From: Carex sylvatica
Lineage: Eukaryota; Streptophyta; Magnoliopsida; Poales; Cyperaceae
Direction: 5' to 3'
Length of the DNA stretch: 21,653 nt
Assembly (NCBI GenBank): GCA_964058845.1
Contig: CAXKVR010000553.1
Span: forward strand, 1 to 21,653
Shown: piece by piece, positions 9,944 to 18,610 of the stretch
Layout: each line of letters begins with the position of its first letter
Numbering within the stretch: the stretch's first letter is position 1
Notes under the pieces: generated by a model
What the model was told of the DNA's origin: nothing
Seen by the model: only the letters and a program-made list of their open reading frames with translations
The model's database searches: none
Position numbers and translations under genes: made by a program

Positions 9944-10405
9944 ATGATCTTGCAACATGCCCCAAGTTCATGTCTGTTGAAGGTATCAAACCTTATCAAG
10001 AGACCAAACACCAGTTGCTATAGGAGATATTGCTTGAAAGTTTGCGCCACCTCGCTCGACGAAGGGGATCAAGATGCTTTGCAAAAAGGACTAGTTGACT
10101 CAAACATGGCGATGTTGTACAGCCGAATAAGCCGTCTTAGGTCTCAGGATATTATAGAAATGATTGAACCGATTGAAAAAGGGCACTGCACAACACTCTT
10201 TGAGTCAAATAATCTTGAGATTTTGGGTTTGATGCAGTTCGAAGATTTGATCGAGAGGCCTCGTGTTGCGATTGGTGTAACTGTCATGGCATCGTTTTGC
10301 TTACCGGTTTCTGTTATCCTCATCATGTTATACTTGATGGACATGGCAAAGGTGGTAGTCGATCGGGTGTATGCAAGTAATAATGACAATCTCAAACAGT
10401 TTTAG
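9944..10405 (+). CDS. Small predicted plastid-targeted single-span membrane protein
   Basis: Single-exon gene of 153 codons. The start follows an A-rich leader (ACAGAAATG). Residues 1-35 are rich in Ser, Arg, Lys and Leu with almost no acidic residues, as in a chloroplast transit peptide; LKVCATS (31-37) resembles a processing site, with cleavage likely after A35. The mature part has an acidic and hydrophilic region (38-105) and one hydrophobic segment at about 108-131 (VAIGVTVMASFCLPVSVILI and onward), then a short charged tail. It also carries the odd run SRISRLRSQDIIEMIEPIEK. Mature protein would be about 118 residues, with the bulk of the soluble domain before the membrane span. I do not recognise the family. 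It stands alone among transposon debris, but its open frame, transit-like N-terminus and promoter argue that it is a real gene. A mitochondrial destination is the main alternative. Confidence 0.75.
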   Translation: MILQHAPSSCLLKVSNLIKRPNTSCYRRYCLKVCATSLDEGDQDALQKGLVDSNMAMLYSRISRLRSQDIIEMIEPIEKGHCTTLFESNNLEILGLMQFEDLIERPRVAIGVTVMASFCLPVSVILIMLYLMDMAKVVVDRVYASNNDNLKQF

Positions 10406-10650
10406 GGAATATATATCTGGAAGTGATCCATTGAAAATTTTATTAATTTGGGGGCCGGGTTGATTTGGTACATATATGTATATCTGATGAAGACTTAATT
10501 AGCTTGTTTTAAGTTTGGACAGAGATGAAATTATTGGCGACACTGAAACAAATTTTTACTGTACTAAGTATATATGTTGGTTGTGATCATTTTACGTTTC
10601 ATTAGCATAAATCTCTTTTAAATGAATTTAGTAGAAAGTTGGTGACTCTC

Positions 10651-10690
<40 letters not shown>

Positions 10691-12032
10691 ATTAAGCAAC
10701 ATCTTTATTCTTTAATTGATTCCAAACTTGTTCTCTTTGTTTTCTCATTGAGTCAAATTGCTTTAGTCTCAAGTTCCACGACCCAAAACATTAGTCTCAA
10801 TAGCTAGCGTAATTAATCAGTCTACAAATTATAAACGTACGTATATGTAATGTACAAAAAAAAATCCAAGGCATTATTGCTAATTAATTGATTAGATAAT
10901 TGCTGCTTTTTGTATACCAGTTCAATTAATTAGTGCATATATATATGTGCACCGCTTTTACACGTTTGCTGGATTAATTATCAGTAATAAATAAAGTAGT
11001 GAAGTTATCCCTAGGTGTACTATTTAATTTACTGGCCCCCAATGGAGATAATGATTGTTTAACCATTTTCAAAAGATATTTTTAGTTAATATATAATTAT
11101 AATATATAACAACAAACTTTTTTTTATTTTTTTAAGGAAAGATGAGGTTTGTTGCCTTCTAAATCCCTGTATCTTTTTACAAGGGCATTTGTCTTCTATA
11201 GTCTATACCATTAGACCAAAGCTTGTTTTTTAAGAACAACGAATTTGTTTCTTCTTTCTGAAAATGACTTTTTTGTCCACATTATGTAGCTTAAGATACA
11301 TATATATCAGATCTCCATAACTTTTTCTTTTAAAAAGTCCATAAGCACTAAAAAGCCCATAAGATTAATTAATTTAACTTGAAATTTTCGATGGCGCCGC
11401 ACTAGAAGTTTGATGAAATGAAACCAAAATTTAAACTCAAACGATGACATTATTGGCCTTCAAATTAACACAGTGATATTTTCTGTTATGTGGGACAGAG
11501 GAGGCTTTTCAAAAGTTCAACTGTTTGAATAAAAGAGATATACACATTTTTAAACCTTTTCCAATCTATCTATCGGCATTGAAGATGGACAAAATATCTT
11601 AATTTTCTGTACTTGTGCAGAAAAGGCGACTTGAGAGGAATCACATTTTAAATAAACATTCGCTTTCCTTACTTAAATTAATTTCAAAAGTTAATTATTT
11701 GGCTGGCTCTTGAAAGAAAAATCATGTGATGTGTGTTAGAGAGTAGAATTAGCTAGCTATTATTTGACATGACTGTATTTCAGATGAATGAGTACCGTAT
11801 AAGATTGAAAAAAAAAAAATCAGTTGTTTTTATATTTGTTTATTTCAGTTTTATTTTATAATTTGTAATTTCGTTTAATTATATTTTTAAAAGTTAAAAT
11901 TAGTAAAGACCGGTTTCTTTCGAATGAGTGTGGTGTCTAACACCTTCTCAATCTAATTAGACTTGTTTATTAAATGGATGTTATATATAAGTTAACCAAT
12001 GTAACAATGCCGATAATATTAAATGTGGTGAC
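10406..12032. other. 3' flank and AT-rich spacer
   Basis: After the stop codon at 10,403-10,405 comes the 3' UTR region of the plastid-protein gene, then AT-rich sequence with no gene I can support. A duplicated phrase (AAAAAGTCCATAAGCAC, then AAAAAGCCCATAAG) occurs near 11,333-11,362. No GPAT coding sequence is recognisable upstream of 12,030, so the GPAT fragment that follows is not the end of a larger local gene. Confidence 0.5.
10646..10691. repeat. Palindromic CT/TA/GA microsatellite
   Basis: CTCTC is followed by about 20 bases of (TA)n and then (GA)n, so the left CT arm pairs with part of the GA arm. It is a fold-back simple repeat in the 3' flank of the 9,944 gene. Confidence 0.85.
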
Positions 12033-12274
12033 AATTCAGGCATGCTGTTTACTTGCAACCACAGAACACTACTAGACCCCATTTACATATCAGCAACACT
12101 TAACAAGCAGGGTATATATATCGGCTGTTACATGCAGTGTCGGCCGAATCACCGAAAAGATTTCACCAATCAAGACAGTTAGGCTGACGAGGAATATATA
12201 GAGAGGAGGATAAAAGAAGAATGGAGACACTGGTAAAACAAGGAGACTTGGTTATCTGCCCGGAGGGGACCACC
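12033..12274 (+). pseudogene. Fragment of a plant glycerol-3-phosphate acyltransferase (GPAT)
   Basis: Three frames together spell part of the acyltransferase domain of plant sn-2 type GPATs, enzymes of cutin and suberin synthesis in the endoplasmic reticulum. In order these are NSGMLFTCNHRTLLDP with IYISATLNKQ (12,033-12,110), then SAVTCSVGRITEKISP with IKTVRLTRN (12,121-12,195), then REEDKRR and METLVKQGDLVICPEGTT (12,200-12,274). The conserved HRTLLDP and CPEGTT blocks are both present. A +1 shift near 12,111 and a 4-bp insertion (ATAT) near 12,195 break the frame. The usual CREP after CPEGTT is absent, because sequence switches abruptly at 12,275. Only about 80 of some 500 residues remain, with no phosphatase-like N-terminal domain. 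I judge the subfamily to be GPAT1/2/3-like rather than GPAT4/6/8, with low certainty. Confidence 0.85.
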
Positions 12275-12488
12275 TTTTCCAGTGTAATATTGTGCTTCGG
12301 ACCACTTGCAAAATCTATAATATTGTGCTTCGGTGCTTCCTCTTGCGCATGCTTCATGAAAAATATCCTCTTCACATTTTTCCAGTGTATTCATTTATTA
12401 ACAATACAAAGTTTCACCTATGAGTCTATGACTCTACAAAACAAGAAAAATGTCATGTGAATCTGTACCTCCAGTTAGATTGGAAGAA
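12275..12488 (+). repeat. Relic of intron 3 of the CW C-terminal gene, with scrambled left edge
   Basis: From 12,308 to 12,488 the sequence matches 21,266-21,447, inside intron 3 of copy B, with about five differences by eye (three substitutions in one cluster, one more substitution, one 1-bp indel). It ends in GATTGGAAGAAT, where copy B continues as intron but this copy jumps to PPR sequence. The 12,275-12,307 stretch is scrambled: TTTTCCAGTGTA repeats 12,378-12,389 and ATATTGTGCTTCGG repeats 12,320-12,333. The short plus-strand open frame through this block is not a gene. Confidence 0.85.
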
Positions 12489-12492
12489 TGCC

Positions 12493-12760
12493 ATTTGAGA
12501 ATATGCTTTTATGAGTGTAATCATAACCTATTCTAGCCTCATTTGCTGTAAAACTAACAGGTGCTGGACCATATCTAGTTCAAAAGATCGACTTAATCTC
12601 TTGATCATGTCTTGGTAAGTGAGAGGGGTATGATTGAAAATTTGGAGGAAGTGAGAGAATTGAAGTTGGCGAGTGATCAGGAGGTATATGGTTCATGCTG
12701 AATCATGTTAATTACTTAAAGTTCAGTATGAATTTGGACGTGATGATTCGATGTTGTTAG
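12493..12760 (-). pseudogene. PPR gene remnant, copy A
   Basis: The minus-strand sequence is clearly homologous to the remnant at 18,352-18,610, which reads as the N-terminal part of a P-class pentatricopeptide repeat protein (organellar RNA binding). Here the frame is ruined: CTT-TAA and TCC-TGA stops, a 1-bp deletion in the LTCSKIFKHT region, and TAG where copy B has the Lys codon of MRLEKVMITLIKAYS. It ends abruptly at the AYSQ position, where it joins the intron relic. This copy is more decayed than copy B. Confidence 0.7.
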
Positions 12761-14172
12761 CCATTTTTTGGAGGTTTATAAGATGGTAAGTTTTGCAGTT
12801 TGTTGTCTTCAGGAAAAAAGGGGGGGAATTTTGTCGAACACATGGTGTGCATAGAGCTGGTATCAACCTCTTTTTATGGGTTTTTATCAGAAGGGCCTTC
12901 ATTTGATATTAACATGGGCTTTGGGCTACAATTAGAGATCATGGCCATTTATTCATATTTGTTAATTTTCTGTTTCTTATATATAATGCCTCCAAGTCCA
13001 ATGGCATGTTAACCTCGATGACATTACCTAGTTGTAAACTTTTACTGGATTTTAACAAGTACCAAGTTATAGAGAAAACAGCTTACAAGTAACATGGGAT
13101 TTGAATCATGTTCCTTTAAATTAAATAAATGTTGACTTTGACAAAATTACTCTTGGGACCAAAAAATTAGAGAAAACAGCTTACAAGAGCAACTACGACA
13201 ATATGATTTAACTACCACATTGTTAGCCTTATACATTAGTTTATCAAAATTTATGAAATATGAAGATCATTTCATGTTTAATCGAAGATATTTAAATATG
13301 GACCAATGCAAAACATCACATATTGCCACTTTCATGCGCCGCATCCAAAACATCAAAATATATCTTGTCACAGGACAAAAAAGAGGAGCAGGGTAAAAGT
13401 CTTATTAGATTGACTTTTGTAAAATATATTTATCTATTTCATATCAAAATAAACTATTATTAGTCCTTAAAGATTCATTTTATCAACAGTTGTCTGTGAG
13501 ACTGTGACCAAACGATTCTTGAATTATATTAAATTTAATTCACTAATTATATAAGTATAGAAAATGTATCTATTTTATCCTATTTATTTTGATTGCATTT
13601 TAATAAGTCATTGCAATTGCTAAATAAATATGTTTCTCTCACTGTGTCACTTCTAAAACAGAACATCAAATGTTCTCTGACAAACTTCTCAGTTGGTCAA
13701 TAAAGGTGATATATATATTAAGATTTATAATCTAAAGTTCTTTTTGATATATCATGATTTTTATACTTCATTATCGATTAATCTTAATTAACCGAGTCTA
13801 TTACTACCAACTAAACAAAAAAAATAAACTAATTTAACGCATTTATTTAGAGTGCATTTGAATTGTCTACATTAATTTACACTAATTTAACGCTCCTTGG
13901 TATTTAATCATTAGCACTCAGGTTTTATACACATTTATTTACACTAATTTAACGCTGAAATTTATGCTATGCGCCTGTGCCTTTTTTTAACTCTTTTTCG
14001 GGGTGCTCTCGGTTAGTAACTATCTAAAAATATACGCCTTTCTATTAATAAGAATTAAATTGGAATTAGCCTAGCTAAGCCCACAAGTTTAAAGGCAAGA
14101 TTTCTAAAATAGTTCAAGGAGCGGGGCTGAATTTTTTATTTTTATGGGTTGAAAACTTGAAATAGACACTTT
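12761..14172. other. Intergenic region between divergent PPR remnant and CW gene, copy A
   Basis: No gene. The sequence is shared with 18,611-19,666 except for about 13,150-13,465, which has no counterpart in copy B and contains a second copy of GAGAAAACAGCTTACAAG (about 13,170; first at about 13,072). Three copies of ACTAATTTAACGC stand at 13,828-13,840, 13,881-13,893 and 13,943-13,955, possible regulatory repeats. Confidence 0.55.
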
Positions 14173-14203
14173 CCAATAATACATGTCCGTTGGCCTTTAA
14201 ATA
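14173..14203 (+). promoter_or_regulatory. CCAAT and TATA-like elements of copy A
   Basis: CCAAT at 14,173-14,177 and TTTAAATA at 14,196-14,203 stand about 100 bp upstream of the ATG. They are followed about 25-30 bp later by TTCTCAACTAC, a plausible start site. The same arrangement is kept in copy B (19,667-19,697). Confidence 0.5.
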
Positions 14204-14300
14204 CACTCCTGCATGCTTCTTTCTCAACTACAATCCATTTTAGCAAACTGCAGAGAGGATCTTGATTTCACATCTGAGTTTTGTAAAACAACTGCAAACC

Positions 14301-16676
14301 ATGTCACCTCCACGCTTGGCCTCGTCGTCAGTTCGGAGGAATATTATTAGGATCAAAATTAAAAAGACCGAAAAAAAGACGGAGTTGACGGAGGCTGGTG
14401 CTGTTCTAACAAGTACAAAGGAGGAGCTGCATCCCAATTCATCTTCTGACATGAAACTGCACCAAAGCACCTGCTGCTCTTCTACTCGAAATCTGGAGGT
14501 AAGGCTATTATATTTATATGTAAATGTTTTGTTTTGCTCTGTAATCATTTCTTTGTTCTTTCTTTTCCTGTCAATGAAAATTGACATAGCTAGCATAGCC
14601 TGTTTCTATATATAATGGAAAATACAGAGTTAAAGAATACATTTTTTTTTACAAATACTATGAATTATTATATTATGGAAATTGAAATAGCATAGCCTGG
14701 TTTGGCCTCAGCTAGAGGTAACAACAAATTTGTAATAAAAAGAATTGAGAAATCTCTATTGATTGAACCAGCGCAAGAATTCTGTGTTGTCCCATTCCTC
14801 ATTCCTTATTTACATTGTTTCTTAAGCAACCACTGTTTAATTTCCCAAAAGACATAATAACCTATTTAAGAGTTGTAATAACCCGTACATCCACTCTCAG
14901 TCTCAGGCAGGCAGCAGGCCAATGCATTCCCTTCTCAAAAGAAGAATTTCTGATTTGGCGTCAGATCAGTACCAGAAGAGAAGAAAACTCATAGATGATT
15001 GCTTGAGGGAGAAAGGCACAGACTCCGATGGGAATAGAACCGTTAAGGAGGAGGCAATATCCAGCATGTCAGTGACCTCCGGGTCTCACCAGATTCTGAT
15101 GAGTACTGGTTCATCCTGTGTTCTTGAGAGACAGGAGAAAGGGAAGATAGGTGACTCCACTGATGTCCCCAAGGCAAATGAGTCTGAGGAATCTTTCTTG
15201 CTCTTGAACGAGGCACGCGATTTCAAGCATAGAGCTGATCGCCTCAAGGTTAATTTGAACTGTGTTTATTAGGAGTTCCATATTAATTATTGTTGCATTT
15301 TATTTTCTGTGATACACTTTTGCTGATTTGGCAAATTTATTTATATACCTATCAGTTAGTACTATCTTACCCGTGCATTTATGTCCATTGCCTTGTGTTA
15401 TTTTGGTGATTCATAGGACACGTCTTGCACTGAAGTTAACCAGTTGGTTTTGCTTGATTGCAGAGGAAAGGTGAGAAGCCGCTAAGTACGATTTTATATT
15501 TGGAGGCAGTGCTCAAGTTCTGGCAGGTTGCTTCTCTCTGGGAGCACGAGCAAGGAGAGAACAATGAGGATGCCATGTGGCTTTACTCGGACACTGCAAA
15601 GCTATGCCAGTATGACCATGTTACCTTTTGCAATAGGCTTAGGTTGTTGCTACATAGAGGGAATTTTGGTCTTCTTGGCTAAGCCGTTAGCGTATTATTT
15701 ACTTTGCAAACAAGAGCTTTATAACTTCAGAACAAATGAACAATATTCTCTTCACATTTTTTTATAGTGTATTCATTTATTAACCTCACAAATTTCACCT
15801 ATAACCCTAGCTACAAAACAAGAAAATGTGCTCTGAATCTATACCTCCAGTTAGTTTGGACATTTTTGAAAGGATTCGGTAGCATATATGTACAGAAAAT
15901 CTGTTGTATCAAAACTAATATATTTGTATTTTCTTGATAAATAAATAGGTATTGTGCTTTTGAGTGTGAACAAGAAAAGAATGAGCCAGCTGTGGCTTTA
16001 GCATACAAAGCTTTGGAGTTGGCTCACATGAGGCATGCCTTTCTTATAAGCCCGGCATTAGCAACCAACGAAGCAGTTAGTCTAGTAAGTTTCTCAACTC
16101 TTTTACCAAACTAGAACTTTTGTTACAAGAGATCGGCTATGGTGAGTCGTGAAGGTAATTTTTCACTTCAAGTCTATATCTCCGTTTTCAAAGTCCAAAC
16201 AATTGATCCGAACCGTTCAACATGATCTCCTTAATAAAATGTGTTTGGTGACCATATTTTACATTTTTTAGAATTTTTTGCTAATTTTTTTAGATAGGAA
16301 GAAAAATCCATTGATTCAAGATGCTTCTGGACCTTAAAAAAAGCATTGATTTTTAAAGATATACTTATAAAAGAAATTCAAACAAATTACCAAGAAAGAA
16401 TTTCACATGGGGTATGTGTAAAGCATCAGGTATTCTAAAAACAATCTTAATTAATTTAGATCAGTAGTTTATCTAATGAATAACACTGGTTTTATCTCAA
16501 ATTGTATGTTACAGGGTGATGCTATGACAGCTGCATTCGGAGCTACAATGAGGTACCAGATCCTAATGCAGGGCAAGGAGCTAGCTGCGCCAATTAGGGA
16601 TTGCCTCAATTTTCATTTTAATAATGTAAATGTATTTATTGAGATGGCTCATCGGGCATTCGAGTCCATCTTTTGA
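14301..16676 (+). CDS. Short CW-type zinc-finger-related protein lacking the CW domain, copy A
   Basis: Spliced gene of 329 codons. Exons: 14,301-14,498, 14,901-15,248, 15,464-15,609, 15,949-16,084 and 16,515-16,676 (TGA), all with GT...AG borders and compatible phases; 14,907 is an alternative exon-2 start in the same phase. Exon 1 is basic (RRNIIRIKIKK). Exon 2 has QKRRKL, a Ser-rich stretch and LLNEARDFKHRADRLK. Exon 3 has LYLEAVLKFWQVASL and LYSDTAKLCQ. Exon 4 has YCAFECEQEKNEPAVALAYK. Exon 5 ends RDCLNFHFNNVNVFIEMAHR, then AFESIF. From family knowledge, this series matches the C-terminal helical region of plant CW-type zinc-finger proteins (usually well over 1,000 residues). The CW domain itself is absent. 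Function unknown; nuclear location is inferred from the basic patches. A paralogue lies 5.5 kb downstream and a PPR remnant is divergent upstream. The frame is intact and transcription plausible, but it could be a recently silenced fragment. Confidence 0.75.
16133..16375 (+). mobile_element. Partial snapback-family element in intron 4 of copy A
   Basis: CGTTTTCAAAGTCCAAACAA, then GATCCGAACCGTTCAACATG, and TTTTACATTTTTTAGAATTTTTT match the arm cores of the elements at 6,175-7,207 and 8,766-9,178. A degraded centre (TTGATTCAAGATGCTTCTGG) and part of the opposite arm (ATTGATTTTTAAAGATATAC) follow; the rest is lost. The left boundary is approximate. Whether copy B carries it cannot be seen, since intron 4 of copy B lies beyond the window. 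Confidence 0.6.
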
Positions 16677-17229
16677 CATGTGCTTTTTGTACATATATAT
16701 ATTGAAAGGAGTTTATATTTACATAATTTGCTCTTTTCCTTTTTTCTCTTACCTATATTGTATGATATATATCTATTGGGGCTATTTGTTTGGCAATATT
16801 CACAAATCCCATGAAGTGAACTACAAAGTACAAAATACAATCAGGGTTGGTTGTGATAAGTTTGCACTTCGCACTTTCCAGAAGCTTCTGTGCTACCTTT
16901 TTTTAAAGTTAAAAATAGGAGTCAAATGGCAAAGTAAAGAAAAGAAACAAAACAGAAAGCCAAATGGCAAAGTTAAAAATAGGAGTCATTGATACAGTGG
17001 TGTTACACGAGTGATGTAGTGTCCAGAAAAGAAACAAAACAGAAAGCCAAATGGCAAAGTAAATGAGAAAGTGAAAATACAACCTAAAATCAGAATTGGC
17101 AGTTCAAAAGGTTTGAATGCCATAGCAACTAACTACCTAAATCTAGCTAAACAGAGAAAGATAAAATGCAAAATGACAATATAAAAATGAACTGAAGAGA
17201 AGAAAACATGTTGTAATTCCAGTTTGTCG
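16677..17229. other. 3' flank of copy A and probable LINE 3' region, with direct repeats
   Basis: After the stop codon this is A-rich sequence without a gene. A 35-bp stretch beginning GAAAAGAAACAAAACAGAAA occurs at 16,939-16,973 and again at 17,026-17,060, and TTAAAAATAGGAGTCA occurs at about 16,909 and 16,973. Since the LINE remnant runs toward lower coordinates, part of this may be its 3' untranslated region; I see no clear poly(A)/poly(T) end. Confidence 0.5.
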
Positions 17230-18205
17230 GATACTGGTAAACCCTCCTGCACAGTCTTGTCAGTGTGCACTATACTCCCATTGTTCTTCAATTTGTGCCA
17301 GTAACTGTGCCACTGTGCTGTCCATGTCTCTAGAGATCCTTACACATCGTTCCCTCCACACGATAAAGGCTGATATTAAGAAAATGGATCTTTCTTTTGT
17401 TGTGTAACTGATATTCAAGATTGGTTGTATTATTGTGTTAGTGCATGGCTGCCTTATCTGGAATACCCTTGCCACCTCCCTGTTCAATTGTTTCATCACG
17501 GGACAGAGAGCAAACAATGTGAGACCGTCTCTGAATCCGACCTGGACATTAGACATCTATTAACTATGCTCCATCCTCACTTGCACAGGTTGTCAATTGT
17601 GAGGACCTTATTGAGTAGCATCAACCATGCGAAAACTTTGAATTTCCAAATGCGGTGGGGCTTTCAATTTCCAAATGCGGTGGGTGTTGTTAATTATGCG
17701 CGGCCAGTTCTTCATTGCGACATAAGCTGACTTAACTGTAAACATTCCGTTGGCCTGCCACTTCCATACTGCTTCATCCTCACGGCCTTCATTAATAGGA
17801 TTAGCTTGTGTTATCAAGGTCATTAGGTCACCAAGCTGATTGTCTGCTGAAATATACAGTGGTTGTCTGAACATTTCCTGCAGGGGTATTATAGTCATTG
17901 CCGCTGCCAGGGTTATTGAGTTATGAGTTATCAATAGCATAGGTGTGCAGGTGAGGAAATGCGCTGTTTAGTAACCCCAAACCCCAATTATGATGCCAGA
18001 AACTAATTTTTGCCCCATTTCATGCGATTCTGTTAATGGAGAAGCTCCAAAAAGGTTTGATTGCTTTGGAAGATTGGAATAGAACTGTGTTTGGTATGAG
18101 ATCTTGAAATGTGCCCATATGTACCAGTAGCGGTTTTAGCAGTGTATGTTGTGGCTTAGTCCATCTCCAAAACCATTTCAATGTCAGGGCTTCGTTAAAC
18201 ATTCC
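17230..18205 (-). pseudogene. L1-like LINE remnant (C-terminal end of ORF2)
   Basis: Three minus-strand open pieces, in order, give the tail of a plant non-LTR retrotransposon ORF2. The 18,202-18,020 piece has FNEALTLKWFWRWTKPQHTL. The 17,940-17,608 piece has the zinc-binding reverse-transcriptase-associated region (EDEAVWKWQANGMFTVKSAY, then IWKLKAPPHLEI). The 17,556-17,260 piece has FIVWRERCVRISRDMDSTVA, ending QWEYSAH. The endonuclease domain and the catalytic polymerase core are missing, so the copy is 5'-truncated and dead. Frameshifts separate the pieces, one caused by a 25-bp tandem duplication at 17,641-17,690. Its upper end directly abuts PPR coding sequence near 18,205. Confidence 0.85.
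17641..17690. repeat. 25-bp tandem duplication inside the LINE
   Basis: AATTTCCAAATGCGGTGGG starts at 17,641 and again at 17,666, a period of 25 bp. It falls in the codons after IWKLKAPPHLEI and shifts the frame, truncating the zinc-binding region. Confidence 0.85.
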
Positions 18206-18610
18206 AAAACATTAGTGTAGGCATTTGGTTCGACACCATCTCTCTTCATGTCGCAATACAGTGGGCTTATCATGCTAAATCTGTTCTCTTTAAGCAATGC
18301 ATCAAAAAGGTGATTATATACCCTAACAGTACTGTTACATCACACAACCTGTTTGAGAATATGCTTTTATGAGTGTAATCATAACCTTTTCTAGCCTCAT
18401 TTGCTGTAACACTAACAGGTGCTGGACCATATCTAGTTCAAAAGATCGACATAATCTCTTGATCATGGATTGGTAAGTGAGAGGGGTATGTTTGAAAATT
18501 TTGGAGCAAGTGAGAGAATTGAAGTAGGCGATTGACCAGGAGGTATACGGTTCACGCTGAATCATGTTAATTACTTCAAGTTCAGTATGAATTTGGGCGT
18601 GATGATTCAA
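18206..18610 (-). pseudogene. PPR gene remnant, copy B (P-class pentatricopeptide repeat)
   Basis: From 18,610 downward the minus strand reads an open 91 codons with IFKHTPLTYQSMIKRLCRSF, then ELDMVQHLLVLQQMRLE and VMITLIKAYSQTG, the pattern of the N-terminal repeats of P-class PPR proteins (organellar RNA-binding helical repeats). After a short broken stretch it resumes in another frame at 18,321-18,206 with VYNHLFDALLKENRFSM, then LYCDMKRDGVEPNAYTN, clearly the next repeats. Several residues normally between these blocks are missing, as are the Tyr of YTYN and all later repeats. At 18,205 the sequence changes to LINE. The gene points away from the CW-related gene at 19,822. I cannot say which PPR gene it derives from. 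Confidence 0.8.

Larger units (their letters stand above)
12493..16676 (+). repeat. Tandem segmental duplication, copy A
   Basis: This segment aligns in the same order and orientation with 18,352 to the window end: PPR remnant, spacer, promoter, and exons and introns 1-4 of the CW C-terminal gene. Differences include an extra stretch of about 300 bp in copy A (about 13,150-13,465), a copy-B deletion of about 84 bp after the shared words GGGCTTTGGGCTACA (12,914-12,928), and shorter introns 2 and 3 in copy A. The duplication is direct, with start points about 5.9 kb apart. Confidence 0.9.

Noticed and set aside
12179..12460. Overlapping short ORFs on both strands around the GPAT fragment
   Set aside because: They cross the GPAT-intron junction and are by-products of joined fragments. 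The similar ORF at 21,237-21,419 lies wholly in intron 3 of copy B.
14240..14596. Minus-strand ORF of 118 codons, with a matching one at 19,737-20,114
   Set aside because: Both are antisense shadows of exon 1 and the following intron of the CW-related gene. Their conservation is explained by the duplication.
12033..16676. Helitron explanation for the mixed gene fragments
   Set aside because: Plausible in principle, but I could not identify a TC start or a CTRR end with a nearby 3' hairpin bounding the fragments, so I do not annotate one.
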